Source: Arthrobacter sp. FW306-2-2C-D06B (GTDB lineage Bacteria; Actinomycetota; Actinomycetes; Actinomycetales; Micrococcaceae). Taken from it: a stretch of 64,000 nucleotides of DNA. The notes beneath the pieces were generated by a model. It did no database searches, had not been told where the DNA came from, and saw only the letters and a program-made list of their open reading frames with translations. The stretch is from NCBI RefSeq assembly GCF_021789175.1, contig NZ_CP084560.1, positions 1,860,001-1,924,000 of the forward strand. Reading direction: 5' to 3'. The position numbers and the translations under genes were made by a program. Below are positions 45,622 to 54,487 of this stretch, piece after piece (position 1 is the first letter of the stretch; each line of letters starts with the position of its first letter).

Positions 45622-46386
45622 CTAGGCGGTTCCGGCGTAGACCTGTGTCATGCCGCCGTCGACGGCGAGGTCGATTCCGGTGATGTAGCTACTGGAGTCG
45701 GAGGCAAGGAAGACGACCGCGTCGCCGATGTCTTCGGCGGTCCCAACGCGGCCGGCCGGGACCTCAGGAGTAACCCGGTCGATGTACTCCTGTACCTGGG
45801 TTTCGGTCATGCCCAGCTCGGTCGTGTAGGCCTCGGTGGGCACAACCCCCGGGCTGACGCCGTTGACGCGGATACGGCGGTTCTTTAGATCCGTTGTCCA
45901 GCTCTTGGCGAAGGACCGTACGGCGGCCTTCGTCGCGGCGTAGATGCTGAAGTCTGCGAGCCCCATGTCGGCGGTGATTGAGGTGTTGATGATGATGGAG
46001 CTTCCGTCGTGCAGTACCGGCAGCATGGTCTGAACGGTGAACAGGACGCCCTTGACGTTGACTCCGAATTGGCGGTCGAAGTCTTCCGCGGTGATCTGTT
46101 CAAGGGGGATCGGGTGGCCCCCTCCGGCGTTGGCGAAGATGATGTCGAGCCCGCCGTGCTCTCGGCGGATTAGGTCCGCGAGTTGCTCCATGTCTGCCTT
46201 GATCGTGACGTCTGCCCGGACCGCTCGGGCACGATCGCCAATGTCGCCGGCAACTTTCTCGAGAGGTTCGAGGTTCCGGCCCGTGACGTACACGAACGCG
46301 CCTTCCTCGGCGAGACGGCGCGCCGTTCCGCGGCCGATTCCCGTGCCTGCACCCGTGACGAGTGCGATTTTGCCTTCCAGCTGCAT
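45622..46386 (-). CDS. Short-chain dehydrogenase/reductase
   Basis: Start ATG 46386 (MQLEGKIALVTGAGTGIG) has GAAGGGAC upstream and is preferred to ATG 46401. The 254-residue SDR shows TGAGTGIG, FANAGGG, Ser in INTSITADMG and YAATK; VTGRN after strand two suggests NADP. A C-terminal SSYITGIDLAVDGGMTQVY is conserved. It overlaps in direction with the next SDR, 35 bp away. Confidence 0.92.
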   Translation of the reverse strand: MQLEGKIALVTGAGTGIGRGTARRLAEEGAFVYVTGRNLEPLEKVAGDIGDRARAVRADVTIKADMEQLADLIRREHGGLDIIFANAGGGHPIPLEQITAEDFDRQFGVNVKGVLFTVQTMLPVLHDGSSIIINTSITADMGLADFSIYAATKAAVRSFAKSWTTDLKNRRIRVNGVSPGVVPTEAYTTELGMTETQVQEYIDRVTPEVPAGRVGTAEDIGDAVVFLASDSSSYITGIDLAVDGGMTQVYAGTA

Positions 46387-46420
46387 GGTGTGTCCCTTCA
46401 TGGTCTGTTCGTTGTGTAAT

Positions 46421-47188
46421 TCAGAAAAGCGTGGTGCCGGTCAGTTCGGCGAGTTTGTCGGTGAGTCTGTCTTGGAAGCCGATGTCGGTGACTTCCGGGG
46501 CTGGTTTCTGTTGCCGGCGGTGGTGCCAGTACTGACCGGAGACCAGGGCGGCGGGTTCGTCGCTGACAGCGAGCCAGGCCTGGGTATCCTGGCCCATGGC
46601 AAGGTCGTCTGGGGCACCGGTGCCGCCCATCTTGGTTGGCACCCAGCCAGGGTCCACTGAGTTGCTGAAAACGTCTGGCCAGCGGCGGGCGACTGACGCA
46701 GAGAGCGCGGAAACATGGAGCTTACTCTCGGAGTAGGCACCGCTGGCATTCCAGTGCCGTTGGGTCCAGTCGATGTCCTGGAGATCAGCGCTGGCTCCGA
46801 GGTGCATTCCGCTGCTGATGTAGATCAGGCGGCTCGGCCGTTCGATCAGCGCGGTGAGCAGGTAGGGGGCGAGCACGTTGACGGCAAGGGTGCGGGAGTG
46901 TCCTTCCGGCGTCGGGATGCGCCCCGAGGAAAGGTAGACGCCAGCATTGTGGATAATGGCGTCCATTCGTCCGTGGGCGTTGACTTGCTCGGCCAAGTCC
47001 CGGGTTTCGACGGCGTTGCTGAGGTCGCCGACAACGATGCCGGCCGCTTGCGGTGCGAGTACAGCGAGGGCGGCCGCGCGTTCTGTGGAGCGGGCGTGCA
47101 GAAGGACGTCGTGGCCTTCGCTCAAAAGCGTTCGGGCGCTGGCGAGGCCGAGTCCGTCGGTCGAGCCGGTAATGAAAATGCGGGCCAT
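46421..47188 (-). CDS. Short-chain dehydrogenase/reductase
   Basis: A 255-residue SDR with the unusual cofactor motif TGSTDGLG, IIHNAGVY and catalytic YISSGMHLG and YSESK. HARS after strand two suggests NADP. It resembles the retinol-dehydrogenase-like SDRs of actinobacteria. GAGAAGGACCATCCGT precedes the ATG. A 20-codon remnant of a homologue is at 17475-17564. It stands between an MFS exporter and another SDR. Confidence 0.9.
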   Translation of the reverse strand: MARIFITGSTDGLGLASARTLLSEGHDVLLHARSTERAAALAVLAPQAAGIVVGDLSNAVETRDLAEQVNAHGRMDAIIHNAGVYLSSGRIPTPEGHSRTLAVNVLAPYLLTALIERPSRLIYISSGMHLGASADLQDIDWTQRHWNASGAYSESKLHVSALSASVARRWPDVFSNSVDPGWVPTKMGGTGAPDDLAMGQDTQAWLAVSDEPAALVSGQYWHHRRQQKPAPEVTDIGFQDRLTDKLAELTGTTLF

Positions 47189-47222
47189 ACGGATGGTCCT
47201 TCTCTTGATTCGGGGGGTGGTG

Positions 47223-47255
47223 CCAGGGCGGGGCGGTCAAACGGCCCCGCCCTGG
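47223..47255 (-). terminator. Hairpin terminator of the MFS exporter gene
   Basis: A perfect 12-bp stem (CCAGGGCGGGGC at 47223-47234 with 47244-47255, 9-nt loop) lies 45 bp past the exporter's stop codon and just before the SDR gene. There is no U-tract. Confidence 0.7.
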
Positions 47256-47300
47256 CCGTCAATCAGGACCTGGGAGGCCTCGGGGTCTGACAGGTCGTGT

Positions 47301-48539
47301 TCAGACGAGAAGGTCGCGCTCAAGCGTCGTCATGTCGGCTGTGTGCTCGACCGCGCCGGATACGGGGTTCCGGGTGGCGCGAATGAGGGCGAGGACGATC
47401 AGGGGGATAAGTCCCAGGATTGCCATCGCTGCACCGACCACTGACGGGCCGGTGGTGCCGAGTGCCGAGTCGAGTGCCACGCCGGCGAGCCAGGTAGCGG
47501 CGGCGATGCCCACGTTGAACGCCGAGACGGTGAGCGCTGCGGCGAGCGAGGGGCCGGCGTGTCCGAAGCGGACGGCCAGCGGGGTCGCGATCGCGGTGAC
47601 GCCCATGCCTGTGAAGCCGAGGAGGACGACAAGCACGATGGTCGGCACGACGAAGGTGGAGAGCGGAATCAGCAGGAGGATCACCAGTGCCGAGCCGGCC
47701 GCGATGGCGAAGTAGGTGGCCAGTGGCTTGCGGTCGCCGGTGCGTCCGGCGACGACGGTGCCGAGGAGGGAGCCGATCCCGAAGCCGACTAGCAGCAGCG
47801 GCACAGCTGCTTCGGAGATGCCGGTGCGTTCGGTGAGGAGCGGGGAGATATAACTGTACGCGGCGAGGAACCCGCCCGAGACCAGTGCGGTGGCCGCGAG
47901 TACCAGCCACAGCTTGCCCTGGCGCAGCACGCCGAGCTGGGACCGGATGGAGACGGCTTCCTGGTGCTTTTCGGCGGGGGCGAGCCGGCCGATGACTACT
48001 GCTGCAATGACCGCCAGTAGCGCGAGTGCCCAGAAGATGCCGCGCCAGCCGATGGCCTGACCGATGAAGGAGCCCAGCGGCACGCCGGCCACGATGGCCA
48101 GGCCCATGCCACTCATCATTGCCCCCATGGCGCGGGAGGCGTTTTCGGGCCCGGCGGCCGACGTAGCGACGACGGCGGCGACTGACAGGTAGGCCCCGGT
48201 CGCCACGGCCGTGATTACTCGGGCAATAAGCACGATCTCGAAGGCCGGGCTCACTGCGGCAATGATGTGGCCGAACGCGAAAAGAATCAGGGAGAGCACG
48301 AGAGTCAGGCGTTTGGGTAGCCGCATGGTGGCCACCGAAATGGTGGGGGCACCGACGATCATTCCGATCGCGAATGCAGTGATCAATAGGCCTGCCTGGG
48401 AGACGCCGACACCGAGATCCGATGCCATATCGGGTAGGAGGCCTGCTATGACGAACTCCGTGGTGCTCATCAGGAAGGTACCGATCGCCAGAAGCAGCAC
48501 AATGAGCGGCAACTTGGCTTTCTTTGGGGTGGAAGGCAT
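47301..48539 (-). CDS. MFS exporter, DHA1 family (AraJ/CmlR-like)
   Basis: Start ATG 48539 (MPSTPKKAKLPLIVLLLAIG) follows AAAGGTTCACCCAC and gives 412 residues with 12 membrane segments. GTFLMSTTEFVIAGLLPDMASDLGVGVSQAGLLITAFAIGMIVGAP is typical of the DHA1 AraJ/PbuE/chloramphenicol-efflux group. A-motif-like RLPKRLTLV follows helix 2. It is transcribed divergently from an XRE regulator, the classical arrangement of a substrate-inducible exporter. Confidence 0.92.
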   Translation of the reverse strand: MPSTPKKAKLPLIVLLLAIGTFLMSTTEFVIAGLLPDMASDLGVGVSQAGLLITAFAIGMIVGAPTISVATMRLPKRLTLVLSLILFAFGHIIAAVSPAFEIVLIARVITAVATGAYLSVAAVVATSAAGPENASRAMGAMMSGMGLAIVAGVPLGSFIGQAIGWRGIFWALALLAVIAAVVIGRLAPAEKHQEAVSIRSQLGVLRQGKLWLVLAATALVSGGFLAAYSYISPLLTERTGISEAAVPLLLVGFGIGSLLGTVVAGRTGDRKPLATYFAIAAGSALVILLLIPLSTFVVPTIVLVVLLGFTGMGVTAIATPLAVRFGHAGPSLAAALTVSAFNVGIAAATWLAGVALDSALGTTGPSVVGAAMAILGLIPLIVLALIRATRNPVSGAVEHTADMTTLERDLLV

Positions 48540-48693
48540 GTGGGTGAACCTTTGGTTGATTGAAGGTGGGGCCGGCGGTTGATCGCCGTCTATATCTACG
48601 AGACCACGGAACAAACCGCCCCAAACAGACCCGCCTAAGGCATGTACTGAGAGGGCATGGCTACGGCCAGGCGTGCGGCATACCGTTGAAGGC
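48540..48693. promoter_or_regulatory. Divergent control region of MFS exporter and XRE regulator
   Basis: This 154-bp region holds both promoters. TATCTACGAGACCACGGA (48593-48610), CCAAACAGAC and GGGCATGGCTAC are kept in the decayed duplicate at 41101-41260, so these are the best candidates for the regulator's binding site. Confidence 0.55.
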
Positions 48694-49575
48694 ATGAGCA
48701 CCCGTGATGACATTCAGCAGTTCCTGACCTCCAGGCGGGCCAGGCTGACTCCCGAGCAGGTCGGTCTTCAGTCGTACGGACGCCGCCGTGTGCCCGGGCT
48801 GCGCCGGGAAGAAGTCGCGATGCTTGCCCAGGTCAGTGTCGAGTACTACAGCCGGCTTGAGCGCGGAAACCTCGGCGGCGTTTCCGAGAGCATCCTCGAG
48901 TCACTGGTTCTGGCCCTGCGCCTTAACGACGTTGAAGAGCGGCACTTGCGTGACCTGATCCGCGCCTCGGAAAACACCGTCCGCCCCCGTCGCCAGCGGC
49001 CTCCGCAGCAGCTCGTCAGGCCAACGGTGCAGCGGATGCTGGATGCCATGACGGAGCTCCCCGCGATTGTGCAGAACGGCAGGCTCGACATTATCGCGGC
49101 CAACCGGATGGGCCGGGCTCTCTACGCCGCTCAATTCGACACGACGATTCTGCCGCCGAACCAGGCGCGGTTCATCTTCCTTGACCCCCGCGGACGTGAC
49201 TTCGCCCCTGACTGGGACCGCGCCGCGAATGAATGTGTGGCCATGCTGCGAGCCGCGGCGGGCCGCGATCCCCACGACCGCCAGGTATCAGATCTCATCG
49301 GTGAGCTCTCCACCCGAAGCGATGAGTTCCGCATCCGCTGGGCCGCGCACAACGTCCACCAGCACAAGAGCGGAACAAAACGCATCCACCTACCGTCCGT
49401 GGGTGATCTCACTCTGGACTTCGAGGTCATGGAGCTCATTGCCGACCCCGGACTGACCTTCATAACCTTCAGCGCCGAACCAGGGTCCCCGTCCCACGAC
49501 GCTCTGCAGCTGCTTTCCAGCTGGGCGGCGACGACTGACGCCACCAATGCCGTGGATGCCAGGGGAACGACCTAA
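48694..49575 (+). CDS. XRE-family regulator with MmyB-like ligand domain
   Basis: Start ATG 48694 (MSTRDDIQQFLTSRRARL), giving 293 residues. The N-terminal helix-turn-helix (VPGLRREEVAMLAQVSVEYYSRLERGNLGGVSESILESLVLAL) is the form common in actinobacterial regulators beside SDR/AKR genes. The C-terminal half (LPAIVQNGRLDIIAANRMGRALY to HLPSVGDLTLDFEVMEL) is the MmyB-like PAS-related ligand domain. It is divergent from the MFS exporter and 100 bp upstream of an aldo/keto reductase. It probably represses both until a toxic carbonyl ligand appears. Confidence 0.92.
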   Translation: MSTRDDIQQFLTSRRARLTPEQVGLQSYGRRRVPGLRREEVAMLAQVSVEYYSRLERGNLGGVSESILESLVLALRLNDVEERHLRDLIRASENTVRPRRQRPPQQLVRPTVQRMLDAMTELPAIVQNGRLDIIAANRMGRALYAAQFDTTILPPNQARFIFLDPRGRDFAPDWDRAANECVAMLRAAAGRDPHDRQVSDLIGELSTRSDEFRIRWAAHNVHQHKSGTKRIHLPSVGDLTLDFEVMELIADPGLTFITFSAEPGSPSHDALQLLSSWAATTDATNAVDARGTT

Positions 49576-49675
49576 CACCTGCCGCAACCTTCGCGGCAGT
49601 TCTCGACGGCAGGCCCCCTGCCCTGAAGACCCACGTAGCCACCCCAGGATCAAAGCAATTCCCAAGGAGAAACGA

Positions 49676-50704
49676 ATGGAATATCGTCTACTCGGGCGCA
49701 CAGGCGTGTCCGTCAGCAAACTCTGCCTCGGCTCAATGATGTTCGGCGCATGGGGCAACCCGCAGCATGATGAGTCGATTCGCATCATCAACGCCGCTCT
49801 CGATGCCGGCATCAACTTCATTGACACTGCGGACGTCTACTCAGCGGGCGAGTCGGAGGAAATCGTCGGCAAGGCCCTGACTGGCGGGCGCCGGGACAAT
49901 GTCGTTCTCGCGACGAAGTTCCATAGTTCAATGGGGGAGGACCCCAACCAACAGGGTTCGTCCCGGCGATGGATCATCCGCGCGGTCGAAGACTCGTTGC
50001 GACGCCTGGGCACCGACTACATCGACTTGTACCAGGTTCACCGGCCACGTACAGATACGGATATCGAGGAGACCCTCGGTGCGCTCACCGACCTCGTGCA
50101 TCAGGGCAAGATCCGCTATATAGGTGCTTCAACCTTCCCGGCAAGCCAAATCGTCGATGCACAGTGGGTGGCCCGTGACCGTCGTCTTCAGCGATTTGTC
50201 ACTGAACAGCCGCCGTATTCGATATTCACTCGCGGCGTCGAGGCAGACGTGCTGCCTACGGCAGCGCGCTACGGCATGGGCGTCCTAACCTATAGCCCTC
50301 TGGCCGGCGGTTGGCTCTCCGGCCGCTGGCGCAAGGAGTCCGGCGGCTCTACACCCACGTCCGCAGCCCGGCAGCGGCTTGCTGCGCGGTTCGACATGTC
50401 GCTGGAAGAGAACCAACGGAAACTCGAGGTCGCCGAGGCACTTCATGAGCTGGCCGAAGACTCGGGGATGACCCTGATCGAGCTTGCCATCGCTTTCGTT
50501 GTCAATCACCCGGCGGTCACCTCTGCGATCATCGGGCCGCGAACCATGGAACAACTCGAATCCCAGTTGCCTGCAGCTGATGTCGTTCTCGAACAGGAGA
50601 CCCTGGATCGAATCGATGAGCTAGTCACGCCCGGCACGACCATCAACCCCGCTGACGGCGGCTACGACAACCCAGCTTTGCAGCCGGCAGCACGACGACG
50701 CTGA
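49676..50704 (+). CDS. Aldo/keto reductase, YajO/Kvbeta-like
   Basis: ATG 49676 follows CCCAAGGAGAAACGA; 342 residues. MEYRLLGRTGVSVSKLCLGSMMFG is the typical start of this AKR branch. Catalytic Asp and Tyr are in FIDTADVYSAGESEEIVG, Lys in VLATKFH and His in DLYQVHRPR; the cofactor motif is SAIIGPRTMEQLESQL. It is unrelated to the duplicated AKR except by fold. A strong terminator follows at 50713. Confidence 0.93.
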   Translation: MEYRLLGRTGVSVSKLCLGSMMFGAWGNPQHDESIRIINAALDAGINFIDTADVYSAGESEEIVGKALTGGRRDNVVLATKFHSSMGEDPNQQGSSRRWIIRAVEDSLRRLGTDYIDLYQVHRPRTDTDIEETLGALTDLVHQGKIRYIGASTFPASQIVDAQWVARDRRLQRFVTEQPPYSIFTRGVEADVLPTAARYGMGVLTYSPLAGGWLSGRWRKESGGSTPTSAARQRLAARFDMSLEENQRKLEVAEALHELAEDSGMTLIELAIAFVVNHPAVTSAIIGPRTMEQLESQLPAADVVLEQETLDRIDELVTPGTTINPADGGYDNPALQPAARRR

Positions 50705-50712
50705 CGAAGTAC

Positions 50713-50755
50713 GAAGAAGCCCTGCCCCAAGGTGTGTGGCGGGCGGGGCTTCTTC
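50713..50755. terminator. Bidirectional terminator between AKR and panB
   Basis: A 15-bp stem with one wobble (GAAGAAGCCCTGCCC at 50713-50727 with 50741-50755) sits between two convergent genes, 9 bp after the AKR stop and 11 bp before the panB stop. Runs of A and T at the outer ends allow function in both directions. Confidence 0.85.
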
Positions 50756-50765
50756 CGGAGATCGG

Positions 50766-51677
50766 TTAGAAGGAATGTTCGGGACCGGGGAACTGCCCCG
50801 AACGGACTTGCTCGCCATACGCTTTGGCGGCTTCGGACAGTGAGGTCCTCAGGTCCGCATACTTTTTGACGAATTTGGCCATCTTTCCGCCGCGCAGACC
50901 GGCCATGTCCGGCCACACCAGAACCTGCCCGGTCGGCGCATTCCCGGCGCCGATGCCGATCGTCGGAACCGGGACGGCGGCATCAACGGCCGCAGCGGTT
51001 GATGCCGGCACCATTTCCATCAGTACAGCGAAAGCGCCGGCCTCCGCCAAGGCCACGGCGTCCTCGATCAGCCGCTGAGCGTCGTCCCCCCGTCCCTGGA
51101 CGCGGTAGCCGCCAAGTGCGTGTTCGCTTTGCGGGGTAAAGCCGATGTGTGCCATGACCGGTATGCCGGCCTGGACCATAGCCCGGACGGTCTCAGCGTA
51201 AAAGCTGCCGCCTTCAATTTTGACAGCGTGAGCGAGGCCCTCCTTCAGGAACCGGATACCCGTGGCGACCGCCTGTTGCACGGAGACCTCGTAGCTGCCG
51301 AACGGCAGGTCGGCGACCACGAGGGCGCGCTGTGCCGAACGCGCAACTGAGCGGCATAGCGGAAGCAACTCATCGACCGTGACGGGCAGGCTGTTCCCGT
51401 TTCCAAACACGTTGTTGGACGCCGAATCGCCAACCAGCAATACCTCAATGCCCGCCTGGTCAAAGATCTCCGCGCTGTACTGTTCGTACGCCGTGAGCAT
51501 GGCGAAGCGCCTCCCATCGGCCTTTGCCTGTTGCAGATGAGGGATGCGGATCCTGCCCACCGGCTTCTTAGCCGCATCCGGCCCGGGAAGACCGGGCCCG
51601 GGAAGACCGGGCCCGGAAGGACCGGGGGCCGAAACCTCGGCGGTCGTGCTTGGACGAGAGCTGTTCCTTATGTCCAT
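50766..51677 (-). CDS. panB: 3-methyl-2-oxobutanoate hydroxymethyltransferase
   Basis: PanB makes ketopantoate from 2-oxoisovalerate and methylene-tetrahydrofolate, the first step to pantothenate and CoA. The catalytic core begins at [27 protein letters not shown], with metal ligands in VGDSASN and LPFGSYEVS, the base in VKIEGG and the [15 protein letters not shown] loop. The 303-residue protein is longer than usual because residues ~18-35 form a Gly-Pro repeat ([16 protein letters not shown]) coded by a 15-bp tandem repeat. It follows panD by 2 bp. panC is not present. Confidence 0.95.
   Translation of the reverse strand: MDIRNSSRPSTTAEVSAPGPSGPGLPGPGLPGPDAAKKPVGRIRIPHLQQAKADGRRFAMLTAYEQYSAEIFDQAGIEVLLVGDSASNNVFGNGNSLPVTVDELLPLCRSVARSAQRALVVADLPFGSYEVSVQQAVATGIRFLKEGLAHAVKIEGGSFYAETVRAMVQAGIPVMAHIGFTPQSEHALGGYRVQGRGDDAQRLIEDAVALAEAGAFAVLMEMVPASTAAAVDAAVPVPTIGIGAGNAPTGQVLVWPDMAGLRGGKMAKFVKKYADLRTSLSEAAKAYGEQVRSGQFPGPEHSF
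51581..51625. repeat. Three tandem 15-bp units inside panB
   Basis: GCCCGGGAAGACCGG at 51581-51595 is repeated exactly at 51596-51610 and imperfectly at 51611-51625. Because the unit is a multiple of three, copy-number changes would alter only the length of the Gly-Pro linker in PanB. Confidence 0.85.
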
Positions 51678-51679
51678 GA

Positions 51680-52117
51680 TTAGTTCACCGAGCCGTAGTC
51701 GCTGGCGAAGGGCGGGCGAATCATCCCCTCGGTGACGGCTTCGGCGGGGTCGGTGCCAAGCTGGACGATCCCGTTGTGCTTGTCCACGTGGACCACTTTG
51801 GGCGCGTAGGCCCGGGCTTCTTCGGTTGTCATGCTGGCGTAGCTGATGAGGATGACGACGTCGTTTACGTCGACCAAGTGTGCGGCGGCCCCGTTGATGC
51901 CAATCACACCGGAGCCGCGTTGACCGGCGATGGTGTAGGTCTCCAGACGGTTGCCGTTGGTGACGTCAACGATCGCGACGAGCTCGCCGGCCAGGATATC
52001 GGCCGCTTCGAGCAGGTCCAGGTCCACCGTGACGGAGCCGACGTAGTGCAGGTCAGCGTGCGTGACCGTGGCACGGTGGATCTTGGACTTGAACATTGTT
52101 CGATTCATGAATTGCAT
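51680..52117 (-). CDS. panD: Aspartate 1-decarboxylase
   Basis: PanD makes beta-alanine from aspartate, the other precursor of pantothenate. The pro-enzyme self-cleaves at Gly-Ser in [10 protein letters not shown] to form the pyruvoyl group. The core [36 protein letters not shown] and VVHVD are all conserved. The start is uncertain: ATG 52117 or 52108 (MNRTMFKSK, the usual family start); a GTG at 52123 is also in frame and no strong ribosome site is visible. It is directly upstream of panB. Confidence 0.94.
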   Translation of the reverse strand: MQFMNRTMFKSKIHRATVTHADLHYVGSVTVDLDLLEAADILAGELVAIVDVTNGNRLETYTIAGQRGSGVIGINGAAAHLVDVNDVVILISYASMTTEEARAYAPKVVHVDKHNGIVQLGTDPAEAVTEGMIRPPFASDYGSVN

Positions 52118-52248
52118 TGGCACTAAATCTTCTTAAGGGCCTCAAAGACACCAAGGCCTACTTTGGGCGAGGGGCAACGGAGCGCGATCACGCTGAGGAT
52201 CTCATGGCGAAGTGCCGTCTCCTCATCGCGGCCAAACCCCAAGGACGG

Positions 52249-53622
52249 CTATCGGTGGTCGACGTCTGTAGCTGTTTCGCTTTCCCTCGCGTCTAGTGGC
52301 CGTCCCGCTTGATCGTGGTCAGCGTACAGAGAGCGCTTGTAGGTCTCCGGGAGGAACTTGACCAGGACTATGGCGACGGCAATCATGAGGCCCATCAGGT
52401 AGTAGGCCGGCGCGAGCTTGTCTCCGGTTGCGGCGACTAGCGCAGCGGCTACCAGCGGCCCCATGCCGGCTACCGGACCGACGCCGAGGTTGTAACCAAT
52501 CGCGCCCGCGGTAAGGCGAATTTTGGGTGGGAAGAATTCGACGATGGTCACCGAACTCATGACGGTGAGTAAGGACTGGGCAACGGCATAGATTCCAAGC
52601 CCGAGCAATGCGAGTCCAAACTGTCCGGACGACATCAATAGGAAGACGGGGATGACCAGAACCGCCAGTCCGGCGCAACCCAGGATGTAGCTGATGCGGC
52701 GGCCGAAACGGTCGGAGAAAGCTCCTGCCAGAGGGCAGAGGATTGCATACAGAACGAGGCTGAGCGTACTCAGAAGGATCGCCGCGGGACGTGGGAAATG
52801 TTGAGTGACGCTCAGGTAGTTATTGAAGTAGGTCGCAAAGTAGTAAAAGCCGGTGCCTGTGGCGGAGGAGAATGCGAAGGCGATCAGAATGTTGCGGATG
52901 CCGCCTTTGCCGATGTGTTTGAAGGGATTGACCCGTCCACCCGTCTTCTCGATCTCTCGGAAGACCGGAGTGTCCTCCAACTTCATTCGCATGAAGAGAC
53001 CCACAATGCCGATCGGAAGGGCAAGGAGGAACGGAATCCGCCACCCAAAGGAATTCATGTCCTGCTGGCTGAGAGTATTGGAAAGTAGGAAGACCATCGC
53101 GCTTCCTGCAATGATGCCGAGTGCAGCTGTCGCGGCGATGAGGCTGGACCAGAGTCCGCGTTTTCGATCTGGAGCATACTCGACGAGGAACGTCGAGGCT
53201 CCGGTCCATTCGCCACCCACAGAGAGTCCTTGGATACAGCGGATAGCGACGAGCAGGGTTGGCGCGGCTACGCCGATGCTGGCGAATCCAGGTAGAACAC
53301 CGATGACTGCTGTGGCCACGCTCATGATAACGATGGCGAGTGCAAGTGAGGTTCGTCGTCCGATCTTGTCACCGATGTATCCAAAGACCGCCCCGCCCAT
53401 GGGACGGAAGAGAAACGCAACGCCGAAGACGGCCAGCGAGGAGAGCAACTGGCTCGTTGCGTCGCCGGAAGGAAAGAACGTTGCGCCAATGATGGTCGCC
53501 ACGAAGCCGTAGACGGCGAAGTCGAACCACTCCATAAAGTTCCCGATGAGGGTGGCTCCGATTACTCGCCGCCTCGCTCGGGCGTCGACAACAAACGGTG
53601 CTGGTGATGAGCCCATGCTCAT
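52249..53622 (-). CDS. MFS transporter, metabolite:H+ symporter (MHS) family
   Basis: Start ATG 53622 (MSMGSSPAPF) follows GAAAGGACCA; 457 residues with 12 membrane segments. LIGNFMEWFDFAVYGFVATIIG and PMGGAVFGYIGDKIGRRTSL (A motif) and IQGLSVGGEWTGASTFLVEYAP are diagnostic of the ProP/KgtP/ShiA-like MHS family, importing carboxylates, betaines or shikimate-like compounds. It is preceded by a FadR-type operator at 54098, and probably brings in the substrate or an analogue for the cluster-B enzymes. Confidence 0.92.
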   Translation of the reverse strand: MSMGSSPAPFVVDARARRRVIGATLIGNFMEWFDFAVYGFVATIIGATFFPSGDATSQLLSSLAVFGVAFLFRPMGGAVFGYIGDKIGRRTSLALAIVIMSVATAVIGVLPGFASIGVAAPTLLVAIRCIQGLSVGGEWTGASTFLVEYAPDRKRGLWSSLIAATAALGIIAGSAMVFLLSNTLSQQDMNSFGWRIPFLLALPIGIVGLFMRMKLEDTPVFREIEKTGGRVNPFKHIGKGGIRNILIAFAFSSATGTGFYYFATYFNNYLSVTQHFPRPAAILLSTLSLVLYAILCPLAGAFSDRFGRRISYILGCAGLAVLVIPVFLLMSSGQFGLALLGLGIYAVAQSLLTVMSSVTIVEFFPPKIRLTAGAIGYNLGVGPVAGMGPLVAAALVAATGDKLAPAYYLMGLMIAVAIVLVKFLPETYKRSLYADHDQAGRPLDARESETATDVDHR

Positions 53623-54097
53623 TGGTCCTTTCAAAATCAAGTCAGATGTCTATGCATTGCAACGACTCGTTGCTGTGGATTTCTTGTATTCGCGTTTACT
53701 CTGTGCCGGGCACAGCCTGCGGCCCCGTTGGACGTGTGCGGGTGAGATTCATCGGTCACAGTCGGTTCACGGGCTGGGGAGCCTCTGCGCGAGCCGAAGA
53801 CGATCTTTCGAGCGGAGTTGGCGATGCAGACGATCACAAACGGCCGAGCAGTGCCCAGGCGTTGTGGTCGACTCAGGCTCTCATCACGAACAAGACGAGG
53901 CTGTTCAAGATCCAAAACATGTCGCGGTTTCGATTTCACCTGGCCGGCAGGCTGATTCGTCGTGGAAGGTCCCAGGTCTTCATAGAACAAGAGGTTGCGC
54001 CGCGTCCAACCGGCGGAACGATCTGCAATTGGCATCTTGGCATCCTCATTGATCCTCGCGCCTCATGATAAAAGGCGGCCAAAATCACTCTGACATG
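53623..54097. other. Long leader or non-coding region upstream of the MHS transporter
   Basis: If transcription of the transporter begins at the operator-promoter near 54098, this 475-bp stretch is its leader. A minus-strand frame (53637-54035) has no recognisable domain. I saw no riboswitch-like fold, although none was computed. Confidence 0.4.
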
Positions 54098-54116
54098 TTT
54101 GTCCGACAAGTGTCAA
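54098..54116 (-). promoter_or_regulatory. Promoter/operator for the MHS transporter (minus strand)
   Basis: Read on the minus strand, this is TTGACACTTGTCGGACAAA: the -35 consensus followed by a FadR-type palindrome with one change from the copies at 18088 and 55560. It faces the MHS transporter, 476 bp away. Confidence 0.6.
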
Positions 54117-54487
54117 TGTTTTCAAAATGCCGATTATGAATCATTCCGTACATTCCTGCTCGGGACCCACTCGCGGAAACGCGTTGGTCGAGGCACTCAT
54201 GACTTAGAACGCCCGGAGCGCACAACGAAACCGCCCAACTGCACTTCCAGCTCGGCTGGAGGGCCCGAACTTGACCGGGAGGTCGGATTTCTGAGCCAGG
54301 CTGTTGCAGATCGAACGCGAGTCTGCAGCTTGGACGTCGCTAAGGATGGGCGGCTACGCACGCCGAGGCGAGGCGGGGTCATGAACTACGCAATATTTTG
54401 TCTTACAAGAGAAAAATTGGCCGAAGTCCTGCAAAAGCTGCTTCACCCGCGGCGAGCAGGTGCGGGTTGGGCAGCCGAGCCAAGAGC
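54117..54487. other. Non-coding stretch between the MHS promoter and the FadR regulator
   Basis: I see no gene, repeat or RNA in these 371 bp. It separates the regulator's stop codon from the transporter promoter. A short plus-strand frame (54099-54491) lacks features. Confidence 0.4.
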
